Assembly: GCF_016641735.1 (NCBI RefSeq)
Contig: NZ_JAEDAO010000001.1
Span: 3,038,001 to 3,102,000 of the forward strand
Source: Ramlibacter algicola
GTDB taxonomy: Bacteria; Pseudomonadota; Gammaproteobacteria; Burkholderiales; Burkholderiaceae_C
Length of the DNA: 64,000 nt
Direction of reading: 5' to 3'
Positions 17,401-25,365 of this stretch are shown one piece after another. The notes under the pieces are model-generated. The model worked only from the letters and a program-made list of their open reading frames with translations. It was not told where the DNA came from and searched no databases. The position numbers were made by a program, and so were the translations under genes. Positions within the stretch are counted from its first letter, which is position 1. Each line of letters starts with the position of its first letter.

Positions 17401-19194
17401 CACTTCCACGCGGACCAGTTGCGGCTGTACCGCGAGGGGCGCCCGTTCGTGGTCGCCGACGTGCAGCAGGACGAGCGGCTGGGCGAGCAGCGCACCACGT
17501 ACCGGCAGCGCGGCATCGCGGCCAGCCTGTCCGCCGGCATCCTGCGGTCCGGCCGCATCGTCGCCTGCATCGCGGCGCACCAGTTGCAGCCGCGCGCCTG
17601 GACCGAGGACGAGACGGCGCTGGTGCAGGCCGTCGCGCAACGGTGCTGGGAAGCATTCGAGCGCGCCACCGTGCAGCAGCGCCAGCGCGAAAGCGAGCGG
17701 CGCCTGCGCGAGATGGCCGAGTCGATGCCGCAGATCGTCTACGTCGCGGACCGGCACGGCCAGATGCTGTACCTGAACCAGCAGTGGGAGCGCTACACGG
17801 GGCGACCGACCGCGACCGAAGCCGACATGACCGCCGTCGTCCACCCGGACGACTTCGACCGGATGATGCAGCTGTGGCGGCACGCGCTCGGCACGGGACA
17901 GCCCATGACGAGCGAGTTCCGGGTGCGCAACGCGCGCGACGGCGTCTACCGGTGGTGGCTCACGCGCGCGGTGCCGATCCGCGACGACCGCGGCCGCGTG
18001 GTGCGCTGGTACGGCACCTCCACCGACATCGACGACTTCAAGCGCAACGCCGAGGCGCTGGCGCAGGCGCACGCCGCGCTGCAGCAGGTGGAGCGGCGCA
18101 AGGACCAGTTCATCGCCACGCTCGCGCACGAGCTGCGCAACCCGCTCGCGCCCCTGCGCAACGGGGTGCAGCTGCTCGCGATGGGCGGCGGCCCGGACGG
18201 CGGCTTGCGCGTGCAGGCCATGATGAAGCGGCAGATCGACCAGCTCGTGCGGCTGGTCGACGACCTGCTGGAGGTGTCGCGCATCACCTCGGGCAAGGTG
18301 GTGCTGCAGCGCAGCCCGCAGGACATGGCCGACGTGCTGCATGCCGCGGCCGAGAGCAGCCGCCCCGTGGTCGACGCCGCGCGCCACTCGCTGCACGTGG
18401 AGGTCGACGACCTCGCCGGGCAGTGCGCGGACGGCGACCCGCTGCGGCTGGGGCAGGTGTTCAGCAACCTGCTGAACAACGCGGCCAAGTACACCGAGCC
18501 CGGCGGCCACATCGCGCTGCGCGGCTGGCGCGACGGCCACTTCGCCGTCGTGCAGGTGCAGGACAACGGCATCGGCCTGGCGCGCGAGATGCTGGAGGAA
18601 GTCTTCCAGCCCTTCGTGCAGGTCGACCGGTCGGCGGCGCGCGCGCAGGGCGGCCTGGGCATCGGCCTGTCGATCGTGCGCAGCCTGGTCGAACTTCATG
18701 GAGGCACCGTGCGAGCGAACAGCGAAGGCGATGGGAAGGGCAGCACGTTCGAAGTGCGCCTGCCGGTCACGGGAGGCGCGGGCGGTGCGGACCCGTCGAG
18801 CGAAGGTTCGGAGCGCGCGGCACCGGCCGCGGGGCCGTCGGTGCTGGTGGTCGACGACAACCATGACGCCGCCGACAGCCTGGCCTACATGCTCGAGATG
18901 ATGGGCGCCACCACGCGTGTCGTGTACGGCGGGCCGGACGCGGTCACCGCGGTCGATGCCTTGATGCCAGACCTGATGCTGCTCGACCTGGGCATGCCCG
19001 GCATGGACGGCTACGAAGTCGCGCGGCGCCTGGCACAGCACCCGCAGCGCGGCCGCATGCTGCTGGTCGCGCTGACCGGCTGGGGCCAGACCGAAGACCG
19101 GCAGCGCACGCGCGACGCGGGCTTCGACGAGCACCTGGTCAAGCCGGCCGAGATCGACGTGCTGGAGCAGCTGCTGGCGCGCGCCAAGCGCTGA
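14488..19194 (+). CDS. Double hybrid sensor histidine kinase (two kinase and two receiver modules)
   Basis: A soluble-looking 1,568-residue signalling protein without a clear membrane segment. In order: PAS-like domain (about 45-180, FDWASTPLGAAETWPQSL), GAF-like region (180-350), HisKA with phospho-His near 373 (FFSNVSHELRTPL), HATPase (to about 590), receiver (about 645-760, acceptor in VITDVMM), PAS (about 780-890), GAF (about 905-1065), PAS (about 1070-1190), a second HisKA near 1210 (ATLAHELRNPLAPL), a second HATPase (NNAAKYTEPGG; to about 1430), and a final receiver (about 1450-1565, MLLDLGMPGMDG). Two complete kinase-receiver cassettes in one chain look like a fusion of two hybrid kinases. 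No response regulator with an output domain is adjacent, so the target is unknown. Confidence 0.93.
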   Translation: MSESLRAEPVTPVRPVAPPASLLAGPTARAEAIAASDMAAAISGFDWASTPLGAAETWPQSLKSAVRLVIGSRYPMFIWWGPELVAIYNDAYIDALGPRHPWALGRPARETWAEIWDVVGPQAEAVLRRGASTWNDRVLLVMQRKGYAEETYFTFSYSPCFDDDGEVGGVFCTCTDDTQRVLGERRLKSLGAVSAAVLDSRNPVHACESAAAALAGNAHDLPFVLFYLQEGGAVRLVASTGAVAGSALAPQLQALDADGPWPFLDVAASRQPQHVDRIDRVALVDAGPWPEPVLDAMVVPLPAPDAAGPGGFLVFGLNPRRPVDPEYGDYLALVAQRVGSAIADARALQQEQQRAASLAELDRAKTTFFSNVSHELRTPLTLMLGPLADLLAAGPADGETRRALELAQRNGRRLQRMVETLLDFSRIEAGRMEAQFQPIDFARAVAELASFFDSAARRGGLELQVDCPPLPRPVYVDRAMLEKIVFNLLANAIKYTPAGSVRVRVRDTGGGARLEVTDTGLGIPQAALPHVFERFYRVEGAQGRSIEGSGIGLALVAELARIHHAAPEVQSWLGAGSTFSLELPYGHAHLPHEQVDHSPAAAQLSPPSGWLDDVEAWFGSDASSTHALAVEEPSVPLDARPGIRQRADVLLVDDNADMRGYLQRLLGREHDVRTASDGWQALQRIAEHVPDLVITDVMMARMDGLQLLRRLRTDASTSTLPVIMLSANAGDEARLEALDTGADDFLVKPFQARELLARVSGLLRLSQVRSEAMQREQQLRGEVQQVLESIGEGFIAVDADWRMTYVNAAAEAIYDRSRDMLLGRPLWELFPELLGSPFEQPFRRAMAQREPQKVDGPYHSLAGWFECSVYPVASGGLSFYFRDVLQSRLMEQSLRRGEERQRFLSELGQLLQQLEDPGEVLTAAVGALGEHLRADRCIWALVDEGQDSVTLHGEFHADGITPARLSRMRLRHFHADQLRLYREGRPFVVADVQQDERLGEQRTTYRQRGIAASLSAGILRSGRIVACIAAHQLQPRAWTEDETALVQAVAQRCWEAFERATVQQRQRESERRLREMAESMPQIVYVADRHGQMLYLNQQWERYTGRPTATEADMTAVVHPDDFDRMMQLWRHALGTGQPMTSEFRVRNARDGVYRWWLTRAVPIRDDRGRVVRWYGTSTDIDDFKRNAEALAQAHAALQQVERRKDQFIATLAHELRNPLAPLRNGVQLLAMGGGPDGGLRVQAMMKRQIDQLVRLVDDLLEVSRITSGKVVLQRSPQDMADVLHAAAESSRPVVDAARHSLHVEVDDLAGQCADGDPLRLGQVFSNLLNNAAKYTEPGGHIALRGWRDGHFAVVQVQDNGIGLAREMLEEVFQPFVQVDRSAARAQGGLGIGLSIVRSLVELHGGTVRANSEGDGKGSTFEVRLPVTGGAGGADPSSEGSERAAPAAGPSVLVVDDNHDAADSLAYMLEMMGATTRVVYGGPDAVTAVDALMPDLMLLDLGMPGMDGYEVARRLAQHPQRGRMLLVALTGWGQTEDRQRTRDAGFDEHLVKPAEIDVLEQLLARAKR

Positions 19195-19236
19195 GCGCCC
19201 TGCCGGCCCCCTGGGGCCGGTAGCATTCGGCCCGGC

Positions 19237-19890
19237 ATGCACGCGCACCTTGCTTCCCCGTTCTGGACCACCATCACCCGCTTCGGCGAAGCCGGCATCC
19301 TGCTGCCCTGCGCGGCGCTCATCGCCGTCGGGCTGCTGGCCACCACGCGCGAGTGGCGCGCCGCCGCCGCGTGGGTGCTGCCGCTGGGCATCGCGGTCGC
19401 GGTGACCACTGCGTCCAAGATCGCCTTCCTCGGCTTCGGGCTGGGCATCGCCAGCCTGGACTTCACCGGCTTCTCCGGCCACGCCATGTTCGCGGCGGCC
19501 GTGTACCCGATGCTGGCCTGGGCGCTGATGGGCCGCGGCCGCCCCCGCCTGCGCGCGGTCGTGATCGCCTTCGCCTATGCGCTGGCGGCGCTCGTGGCGG
19601 TGTCGCGCGTCCGCGTGGATGCCCACTCGCCGTCGGAGATCGTGCTGGGCTTCACGCTGGGTGCGCTGGCCAGTGCCGCGGCCATGCACGCGCTGCGGGA
19701 AGGCGCGGAGTTCACGCTGCCGCCCGTCCTGGCCGGCGTGCTGGCCTTGTGGCTCGGCCTGATGCCGCACGAGCCGGTGCTGCTGCCTTCGCACGAGATC
19801 GTGACCAGGGTGTCGCTCAAGCTCAGCGGGCGGACCAAGCCGTTCACGCGCGCGGACCTGCACCGCAAGGGCCTGCCCAGCCTGGGCTGA
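19237..19890 (+). CDS. PAP2 family phosphatase, membrane bound
   Basis: The 217-residue protein has several hydrophobic segments and the type 2 phosphatidic acid phosphatase signature: a lysine-bearing start near TASKIAFLG, the central FSGHAMFAAAVYP (motif 2, histidine) and SRVRVDAHSPSEIVLGF (motif 3, Arg and nucleophilic His). It probably removes phosphate from a lipid phosphate or undecaprenyl pyrophosphate at the inner membrane. It starts 42 bases after the double hybrid kinase gene and is followed by a hairpin. Substrate uncertain. Confidence 0.87.
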   Translation: MHAHLASPFWTTITRFGEAGILLPCAALIAVGLLATTREWRAAAAWVLPLGIAVAVTTASKIAFLGFGLGIASLDFTGFSGHAMFAAAVYPMLAWALMGRGRPRLRAVVIAFAYALAALVAVSRVRVDAHSPSEIVLGFTLGALASAAAMHALREGAEFTLPPVLAGVLALWLGLMPHEPVLLPSHEIVTRVSLKLSGRTKPFTRADLHRKGLPSLG

Positions 19891-19902
19891 CGGCAAGAAA
19901 AA

Positions 19903-19933
19903 GACCCCCGGGGCCTGCGCCCGCGGGGGTGTC
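19903..19933. terminator. Hairpin with flanking A-run after the PAP2 gene
   Basis: ACCCCCG at 19904-19910 pairs with CGGGGGT at 19924-19930. The A-rich run lies on the left side, so on the minus strand the hairpin is followed by TCTTTTTC, a standard Rho-independent form for minus-strand transcription. On the plus strand there is no U-run, so it would be a weak stop for the PAP2 gene. Confidence 0.55.
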
Positions 19934-19954
19934 TGAACATTGGTGCATGTTCAG
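19933..19954. promoter_or_regulatory. Perfect 8-bp-arm palindrome upstream of the DsbA-like gene
   Basis: CTGAACAT at 19933-19940 and ATGTTCAG at 19947-19954 are exact inverted copies with a 6-base centre. In addition TTGGTGCATG at 19940-19949 is the reverse complement of CATGCACCAA at 19985-19994. It could be an operator or an RNA structure; which one cannot be told here. Confidence 0.5.
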
Positions 19955-20122
19955 GCCAAGCACTTTTCCCACCTGAAGGGGAGCCATGCACCAACGCGCC
20001 GATTGTGCAAAGTGGAAGCTGACTGGAACCTGCGCGCGCCGCCCGGCGGGTATCTTTCTGCCCGGCCGTGCGGGCCTGGCTCACGGCACGCAGGGCCTTT
20101 GCGCGCGCACTACGATCACCGC

Positions 20123-20779
20123 ATGACCGCCACCCTCAAGATCGACGTCGTGTCCGACGTGGCCTGTCCCTGGTGCGCCGTAGGGCTGTCCTCGCTGGAA
20201 ACCGCCCTGCAGCGCCTGGACGGCGAAGTCCGGGCCGACCTGCATCTGCAACCGTTCGAACTCAACCCGCAGATGGGGCCGGAAGGCCAGGACATCGGCG
20301 AGCACCTGGCGCAGAAGTACGGCTCGACGCCCGAGCAGCAGGCGACCAACTGGGCCGCGATCGTCGAGCGCGGTGCGGCGGTCGGCTTCGACTTCCGCAA
20401 GGCCGGTCGCGGACGGGTGTGGAACACCTTCGACGCGCACCGGCTGCTGCACTGGGCCGGCACGCTCGATGGCGATGCGCAGGTGCGGCTGAAGAAGGCG
20501 CTGCTCGCGGCCTACTTCACCGAAGCGCGCAACGTGTCCGACCCCGCCGTGCTGCTCGATGCCGTGCAAGGCGCCGGCCTCGACATGGCGCAGGCGCGCG
20601 AAGTGCTCGAGCAAGGCACGTACGCCAACGAGGTGCGAGCGGCCGAGCGCATGTGGCAGCAAAGCGGCATCCAGGCCGTGCCCTCGGTCGTCGTCAACGA
20701 CAAGTACCTGATCCAGGGCGGGCAGCCGCCCGAGGCGTTCGAGCAGGCGCTGCGGCAGATCGCGTCGCAGCAGGCCTGA
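20123..20779 (+). CDS. DsbA family oxidoreductase, FrnE-like
   Basis: A 218-residue cytoplasmic thioredoxin-fold protein of the FrnE type. The active-site motif is CPWC in VVSDVACPWCAVG, close to the N-terminus, with no signal peptide. A helical insertion (about 70-150) and the cis-proline region GIQAVPSVVVNDKYLIQGGQPPE complete the fold. Relatives are 2-hydroxychromene isomerase/FrnE-like dithiol oxidoreductases, sometimes linked to oxidative stress. The ATG at 20123 is chosen because the fold begins there. It stands alone behind a palindromic region. Confidence 0.9.
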   Translation: MTATLKIDVVSDVACPWCAVGLSSLETALQRLDGEVRADLHLQPFELNPQMGPEGQDIGEHLAQKYGSTPEQQATNWAAIVERGAAVGFDFRKAGRGRVWNTFDAHRLLHWAGTLDGDAQVRLKKALLAAYFTEARNVSDPAVLLDAVQGAGLDMAQAREVLEQGTYANEVRAAERMWQQSGIQAVPSVVVNDKYLIQGGQPPEAFEQALRQIASQQA

Positions 20780-20794
20780 GCCGACGCCGGGCGT

Positions 20795-23005
20795 TCAGGC
20801 CGGCTGGCCCTCGGCCGTGGCGGTGTCGAGGGCGTCCAGCAGGTCCTCGATCGCGTACGGCTTGCGCAGCAGCTTCCAGGCCCCGTCCGGCGGCCGCGCC
20901 GAGTAGCCGGTCGCCACGAGCGCGGGCACGTCGGGCCGGTTCTCCGTGCACCACGCGACGAGCTCCAGGCCGGTCATCGTGCCCGGCATGACGACGTCGG
21001 TGAACAGCACGTCGGCGCCGAAACCCTGCGCGAGCAGCTGCCGCGCTTCGTCCGCCGTGCGGCACAGCGTCACCTGGTGCCCTTCGTGCTCCAGCGCCGG
21101 CGGCACGACGGACGCCACCAGGATGTCGTCCTCCACCATCAGCACACGCAGCGCGCGGGTCGAGCGACGCCCGCGGGCCGGCTCCAGGGCCTCGGGCAAG
21201 TCGGCGCCCAGAGCGACCGGCAGGAACATGCTCACCGTGGTGCCGACTCCCTTCGAGCTGGCGATGCGCACCTCGCCGCCCGACTGCCGCGCGAACGCCT
21301 GCACCTGCGGCAGCCCCAGGCCGCTGCCCGCGCCGACCGGCTTGGTCGTGAAGTAAGGCTCGAACACGCGCGCCAGCGTGTCCGCGTCCATGCCGTGCCC
21401 GGTGTCCTGCACGTCGATGCGGACGAACTGCATGTCGCTCTCGAGCCCCGCTACGCTGGCGGACGCGGTGCGCGCGCGCACGAGGATCCTGCCGCCGTCG
21501 GCCATCGCATCGCGCGCGTTGAACACCAGGTTCAGCAGCGCCAGTTCCAGCTGCGTCGGATCCGCCAGCACCGCGGGCAGGCCCGGCTGGATGTCGGCGC
21601 CGAACTCGATGCGCTCGCCCACCGCCTTGCCGGTCAGTTCGCGGCTTCGCAGCATCAGGTCGGCGAGATCGACGGGCTGCGGGCGCAGTTGCTGCGCGCG
21701 GCCGAAGGCGAGCATCTGGCGCACCAGGTCGGCGGCACGCGTGCAGGCCGCCAGCGCGGCCTGCAGCGCGCGCGAGGACGCCCCTTCGGGCACCGACCGC
21801 TGCACGACCTGGATGCCGATGGAGATGGTCTGCAGCAGGTTGTTGAAGTCGTGCGCGACGCCGCCGGTGAGCCGGCCGATCGCCTCGTGCTTGCGCGCCT
21901 CGAACAGGCGCGCTTCCGCCTGGCGCGCTTCGCTGACCGCGGCGTTGATGCGCGTTTCCAGCACGCGCTCCGATTCGCGGGCGCGGACGCCCGCGTCGTG
22001 CAACACCGCGCCGACACCGTCGATCTCGCGCACGCCGGTGTGCAGGTGCCCGGGGACGCGCTGCGCCAGCAGTTCGCCCGCGGCAGCTTCGAGCGCGCGA
22101 ACGGGCACGCTGATGCGACGCGCGGCGACCAGCGCGATCGCCAGGCCGATGGCCAGCAGCGCCGCCGACGTGGCGACGGTCTGCAGCGCGAGCCGCCACG
22201 CCGTGGCGGTCAGCATCGACAGCGGCTGCGCGACCACAGCGGTCCAGCCGTGCTTGCCGGGCGACGCCAGGTAAGTCAGCGACGGGACGCCATCCAGCGT
22301 CACCGTTTCGATGAAGCCACTGGCGCGGCGCTGCGCCAGCTGGCGCAGCGGGGTGAAGCTGGCCTGGGTGCCCACCCAGCGCTCGTTGTCGCGCAGCCGC
22401 CCCATGACGCGCTGCTGCGCGTCGATGACAGACGCGATGCTGGACTCGGGATAGCGCTGGCGCTGGATCAGGCGCTGGATCTCCTCCAGCGGGAACGGGA
22501 TGCCGACGTCATAGCGCGGCGGCTGGTGGCCGGCTTCCGGCACGTACACCGAGACACGCGGCCGGCCCGAGACCGGCGCCTGCGGGATGAAGGCGACGGC
22601 GGCCCCGGACTCGACGAAGGGCGCATCGACGGGGCGCGCCACCGGTCCCTCGTCGGGGCGCCGCGTGTAGAAGAACTGGGTCCGCCGATCGACCAGGACC
22701 ACGGCATCGCCCGTGTCCTTCACGGCGGTGGCCGCCTCGGCCTGGAACGCTTCGAGGTCGTTCGCCCGCAAGGCGGGGGACGCCGCGAGGGCCAGCGCAA
22801 GGGACTGGCGCCGCAGGAGCTCCGCGTCGATGGCCGCGCTCAGGGCTTCGGCCTGGTCGCGCAGGTCGTCGCGCAGCGCCTTGTTCTCGCGCGTGTAGCC
22901 GTCGAAGGCCTGCAAGGCCAGCCCGACGACCGCCGGCAGCCACACGCAGAGCACGAGCAGCACCAGGCGGGCCCGGATGCTCGCCGGTTCGAAGAACGGA
23001 CGCAC
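20795..23005 (-). CDS. Membrane hybrid sensor histidine kinase with C-terminal receiver
   Basis: A 736-residue kinase. A first membrane segment (about 13-30), a periplasmic dCache-like sensor (about 35-270), and a second membrane segment (about 272-296) lead into a HAMP-like linker (RISVPVRALEAAAGELL). The HisKA box is EAIGRLTGGVAHDFNNLLQ (phospho-His in VAHDFNN), followed by HATPase motifs (LNLVFNARDAM, DTGHGM, GSGLGLPQV) and a receiver (about 615-730; LMVEDDILV and LFTDVVMPGTMTG). It would sense a small periplasmic ligand. There is no partner regulator next to it; it converges with the DsbA-like gene. Confidence 0.92.
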   Translation of the reverse strand: MRPFFEPASIRARLVLLVLCVWLPAVVGLALQAFDGYTRENKALRDDLRDQAEALSAAIDAELLRRQSLALALAASPALRANDLEAFQAEAATAVKDTGDAVVLVDRRTQFFYTRRPDEGPVARPVDAPFVESGAAVAFIPQAPVSGRPRVSVYVPEAGHQPPRYDVGIPFPLEEIQRLIQRQRYPESSIASVIDAQQRVMGRLRDNERWVGTQASFTPLRQLAQRRASGFIETVTLDGVPSLTYLASPGKHGWTAVVAQPLSMLTATAWRLALQTVATSAALLAIGLAIALVAARRISVPVRALEAAAGELLAQRVPGHLHTGVREIDGVGAVLHDAGVRARESERVLETRINAAVSEARQAEARLFEARKHEAIGRLTGGVAHDFNNLLQTISIGIQVVQRSVPEGASSRALQAALAACTRAADLVRQMLAFGRAQQLRPQPVDLADLMLRSRELTGKAVGERIEFGADIQPGLPAVLADPTQLELALLNLVFNARDAMADGGRILVRARTASASVAGLESDMQFVRIDVQDTGHGMDADTLARVFEPYFTTKPVGAGSGLGLPQVQAFARQSGGEVRIASSKGVGTTVSMFLPVALGADLPEALEPARGRRSTRALRVLMVEDDILVASVVPPALEHEGHQVTLCRTADEARQLLAQGFGADVLFTDVVMPGTMTGLELVAWCTENRPDVPALVATGYSARPPDGAWKLLRKPYAIEDLLDALDTATAEGQPA

Positions 23006-23042
23006 CTCGGCAGTCTAGCCTCGGCAGCGCTTCCCGGGAGCT

Positions 23043-24572
23043 CTACCGGAACAGGTCACGATGCTGCTCGCGCAGCAGGTTCTTCTGCACCTTGCCCATG
23101 GTGTTGCGCGGAAGCTCCGGCACCACGAAGCATTTCTTGGGGATCTTGAAGTTGGCGAGCCTGGACTTGAGCGCGGCGACGACGGCGTCGGCCTGCACCT
23201 GCGCGCCCGCCTTCGGCACGACGACCGCCACGCCCACTTCGCCGAAGTCCGGGTGCGGCACGCCCACCAGCGCGCTCTCGGCGACGCCGGGCATCTCGTT
23301 GATGTAGCCCTCGATCTCGGCCGGGTACACGTTGTAGCCGCCACTGATGATCAGGTCCTTGCTGCGGCCGACGATGTGCACGTAGCCGCGGTCGTCGATC
23401 TTGCCGACGTCCCCGGTCTTGAACCAGCCGTCCTTGGTGAACTCCTCGGCCGTCTTCTCCGGCATGCGCCAGTAGCCCTTGAACACGTTCGGCCCCTTCA
23501 CCTGGATGCCGCCGATCTCGCCTTGCGCCACTTCGCGGTCCTGGTCGTTGCACACGCGCAGACCCACGCCCGGCAGCGGGAAGCCGACGGTGCCGGGGCG
23601 GCGCTCGCCGTCCTTCGTCCGGTACGGGTTGGACGTCAGCATGATCGTCTCGCTCATGCCGTAGCGCTCGAGGATGGTGTGGCCGGTGCGCTCGCGCCAG
23701 GCGTTGAACGTCTCCGGCAGCAGCGGCGCCGAGCCCGCGATGAACAGCCGCATCGACGCGCACTGCTCCTTCGTCAGCGCTGCTTCAGCCAGCATGCGCA
23801 CATACAGCGTCGGCACGCCCATGAACACGGTCGCGCGCGGCAGGTCGGCGATGACGCGCTTCGGATCGAACCTCGCATGCCACAGGATGCGGCTGCCATT
23901 GAGCAGCGCGCCGTGGATGGCGACGAACAGGCCGTGCACGTGGAAGATGGGCAGCGCGTGCACCAGCACGTCGCCTTCGGTCCAGCCCCAGTAATCCTTG
24001 AGCACCTGCGCGTTGGACAGCAGGTTGCCGTGCGTGAGCATCGCGCCCTTGCTGCGCCCCGTCGTTCCGCTGGTGTAGAGGATGGCCGCCAGGTCGTCGG
24101 CCTGGCGCTGCACGGCCTGGTGCACGTCGCTTTGCACCGCGGCGCGGTCCAGCAGCGAGCCGGTGCGGTCGTCGCCCAGCGTGAACACGTTGCGCGTGCC
24201 GGCCTGGAACGCGATCTTGCTGACCCAGCCGAAGTTCTTCGGGCTGCACACGACCACCGCGGGTTCGGCGTTGCGCACGAAGTACTCGATCTCCGCGCTC
24301 TGGTAGGCCGTGTTGAGCGGCAGGAACACATGGCCGGCGCGCAGCACGGCCAGGTACAGCAGCATCGCCTCGACCGACTTGTCGACCTGCACCGCGATGC
24401 GCGAGCCGGCCGGCAGGTCGAGCGAGTCGAGCAGGTTGGCCAGCATTGCGCTGGCGCGGTCCAGGTCGCGCCAGCTGTAGCGCAGTTCGTCGTCGGTCTC
24501 GACCGCGGTGGCATCGAGGTCGGCAGGGAAAGCCGCGCGCAGCGCGGCGAACAGGTTGGCGTTGGCGGTCAT
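23043..24572 (-). CDS. matB: Malonyl-CoA synthetase
   Basis: An ANL-superfamily ligase of 509 residues. The AMP-binding P-loop is YTSGTTGRSKGAM (about 170-182), followed by ERYGMSETIMLTSNPY and the C-terminal hinge GRSKDLIISGGYNVYPAEIEG; the catalytic lysine is in LPRNTMGKVQKNLLRE. The start MTANANLFAALR, the EKSVEA-like VDKSVEAMLLYLAVLRAG and HALPIFHVHGLFVA match rhizobial and Rhodopseudomonas MatB closely from memory. It makes malonyl-CoA from malonate, ATP and CoA in the cytoplasm. It is the last gene of the mat operon and overlaps the enoyl-CoA hydratase gene by ATGA. Confidence 0.9.
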   Translation of the reverse strand: MTANANLFAALRAAFPADLDATAVETDDELRYSWRDLDRASAMLANLLDSLDLPAGSRIAVQVDKSVEAMLLYLAVLRAGHVFLPLNTAYQSAEIEYFVRNAEPAVVVCSPKNFGWVSKIAFQAGTRNVFTLGDDRTGSLLDRAAVQSDVHQAVQRQADDLAAILYTSGTTGRSKGAMLTHGNLLSNAQVLKDYWGWTEGDVLVHALPIFHVHGLFVAIHGALLNGSRILWHARFDPKRVIADLPRATVFMGVPTLYVRMLAEAALTKEQCASMRLFIAGSAPLLPETFNAWRERTGHTILERYGMSETIMLTSNPYRTKDGERRPGTVGFPLPGVGLRVCNDQDREVAQGEIGGIQVKGPNVFKGYWRMPEKTAEEFTKDGWFKTGDVGKIDDRGYVHIVGRSKDLIISGGYNVYPAEIEGYINEMPGVAESALVGVPHPDFGEVGVAVVVPKAGAQVQADAVVAALKSRLANFKIPKKCFVVPELPRNTMGKVQKNLLREQHRDLFR

Positions 24573-25357
24573 CGGAAGTCGGGCTTGCGCTTGGCGAGGA
24601 AGGCGGCGATGCCTTCCCGGTGTTCGGGGTCGGGAGCATAGCGATACGCACCGGCCAGCTCCTGCAGCGCGGCGTCACGCCGCGCGGGATCGTGCCGGTC
24701 GCGCACGGCACGCAACGTTCGCTTGTTGGCACGCGCCGCGCCCGGCGCGAGCGAGGCGATGCGGCTGGTGACGGCTTGCACCTGGGCCTCGACCTTCGCG
24801 GGATCGCACAGGTGCTGCACGAAGCCGCGCGCCTTCATCTCGGCGGCGTCGAGCACCGCGGCTTCCAGCAGCAGTTGCCGCGCCGTGGCTTCGCCGACGG
24901 CGGCGGCCACGACCTGCGCCTCGCGCGGCGCCATCGGGAAGCCCAGGCGCGCGATGGGCGCGCCGAAGCTGGCCTCGGACGACGCGATGCGGATGTCGCA
25001 GCAGCTGGCGATCTCCACGCCGGCGCCCATGCAGGCGCCGCGGATCGCTGCCACCACCGGCACGTCGCAGTCCTGCACGGCGGACAGGCCGCCCCAGACG
25101 TCGTCCTCGTGGAAGGCGCGCAGCGACGCTTCGTCGAAGCGGAACTGCTCGTACTCGGAAATGTCGCCGCCGGCGCAGAAGGCGTCGCCCTCGCCCGCGA
25201 CCACGATGCAGCGGCAGCCGCGATCGGCCTGCAGCCGCACGAAGATCTCGCGCAGCTGGCGCCACATCGCCCGGGACATGGCATTGAGCTTGCCCGGATG
25301 CGAGAGGACCACCCGCGCGACCGGGCCTTCGCCCGCGAGGCGGACCTCTCCTGGCAT
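24569..25357 (-). CDS. Enoyl-CoA hydratase/isomerase family protein of the mat operon
   Basis: A crotonase-fold protein of 262 residues. Visible motifs are VVAGEGDAFCAGGDISEYEQF (first oxyanion region), AIRGACMGAGVEIASCCDIRIAS (second oxyanion region) and a C-terminal EGIAAFLAKRKPDF. It lies between the Bug receptor and matB, with its stop overlapping the matB start. Its role in malonate metabolism is unclear; it may process a related acyl-CoA. The ATG at 25357 with AAGGG just upstream is preferred because the frame continues 5' into the receptor gene. Confidence 0.88.
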   Translation of the reverse strand: MPGEVRLAGEGPVARVVLSHPGKLNAMSRAMWRQLREIFVRLQADRGCRCIVVAGEGDAFCAGGDISEYEQFRFDEASLRAFHEDDVWGGLSAVQDCDVPVVAAIRGACMGAGVEIASCCDIRIASSEASFGAPIARLGFPMAPREAQVVAAAVGEATARQLLLEAAVLDAAEMKARGFVQHLCDPAKVEAQVQAVTSRIASLAPGAARANKRTLRAVRDRHDPARRDAALQELAGAYRYAPDPEHREGIAAFLAKRKPDFR

Positions 25358-25365
25358 GGCGGCCC

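Noticed and set aside
13996..19896. A nearly 2,000-codon open frame on the minus strand
   Set aside because: It is antisense to the double hybrid kinase and PAP2 genes, is His/Arg/Ala/Gly-rich with no domain, and reflects GC-rich codon bias of the real plus-strand genes.
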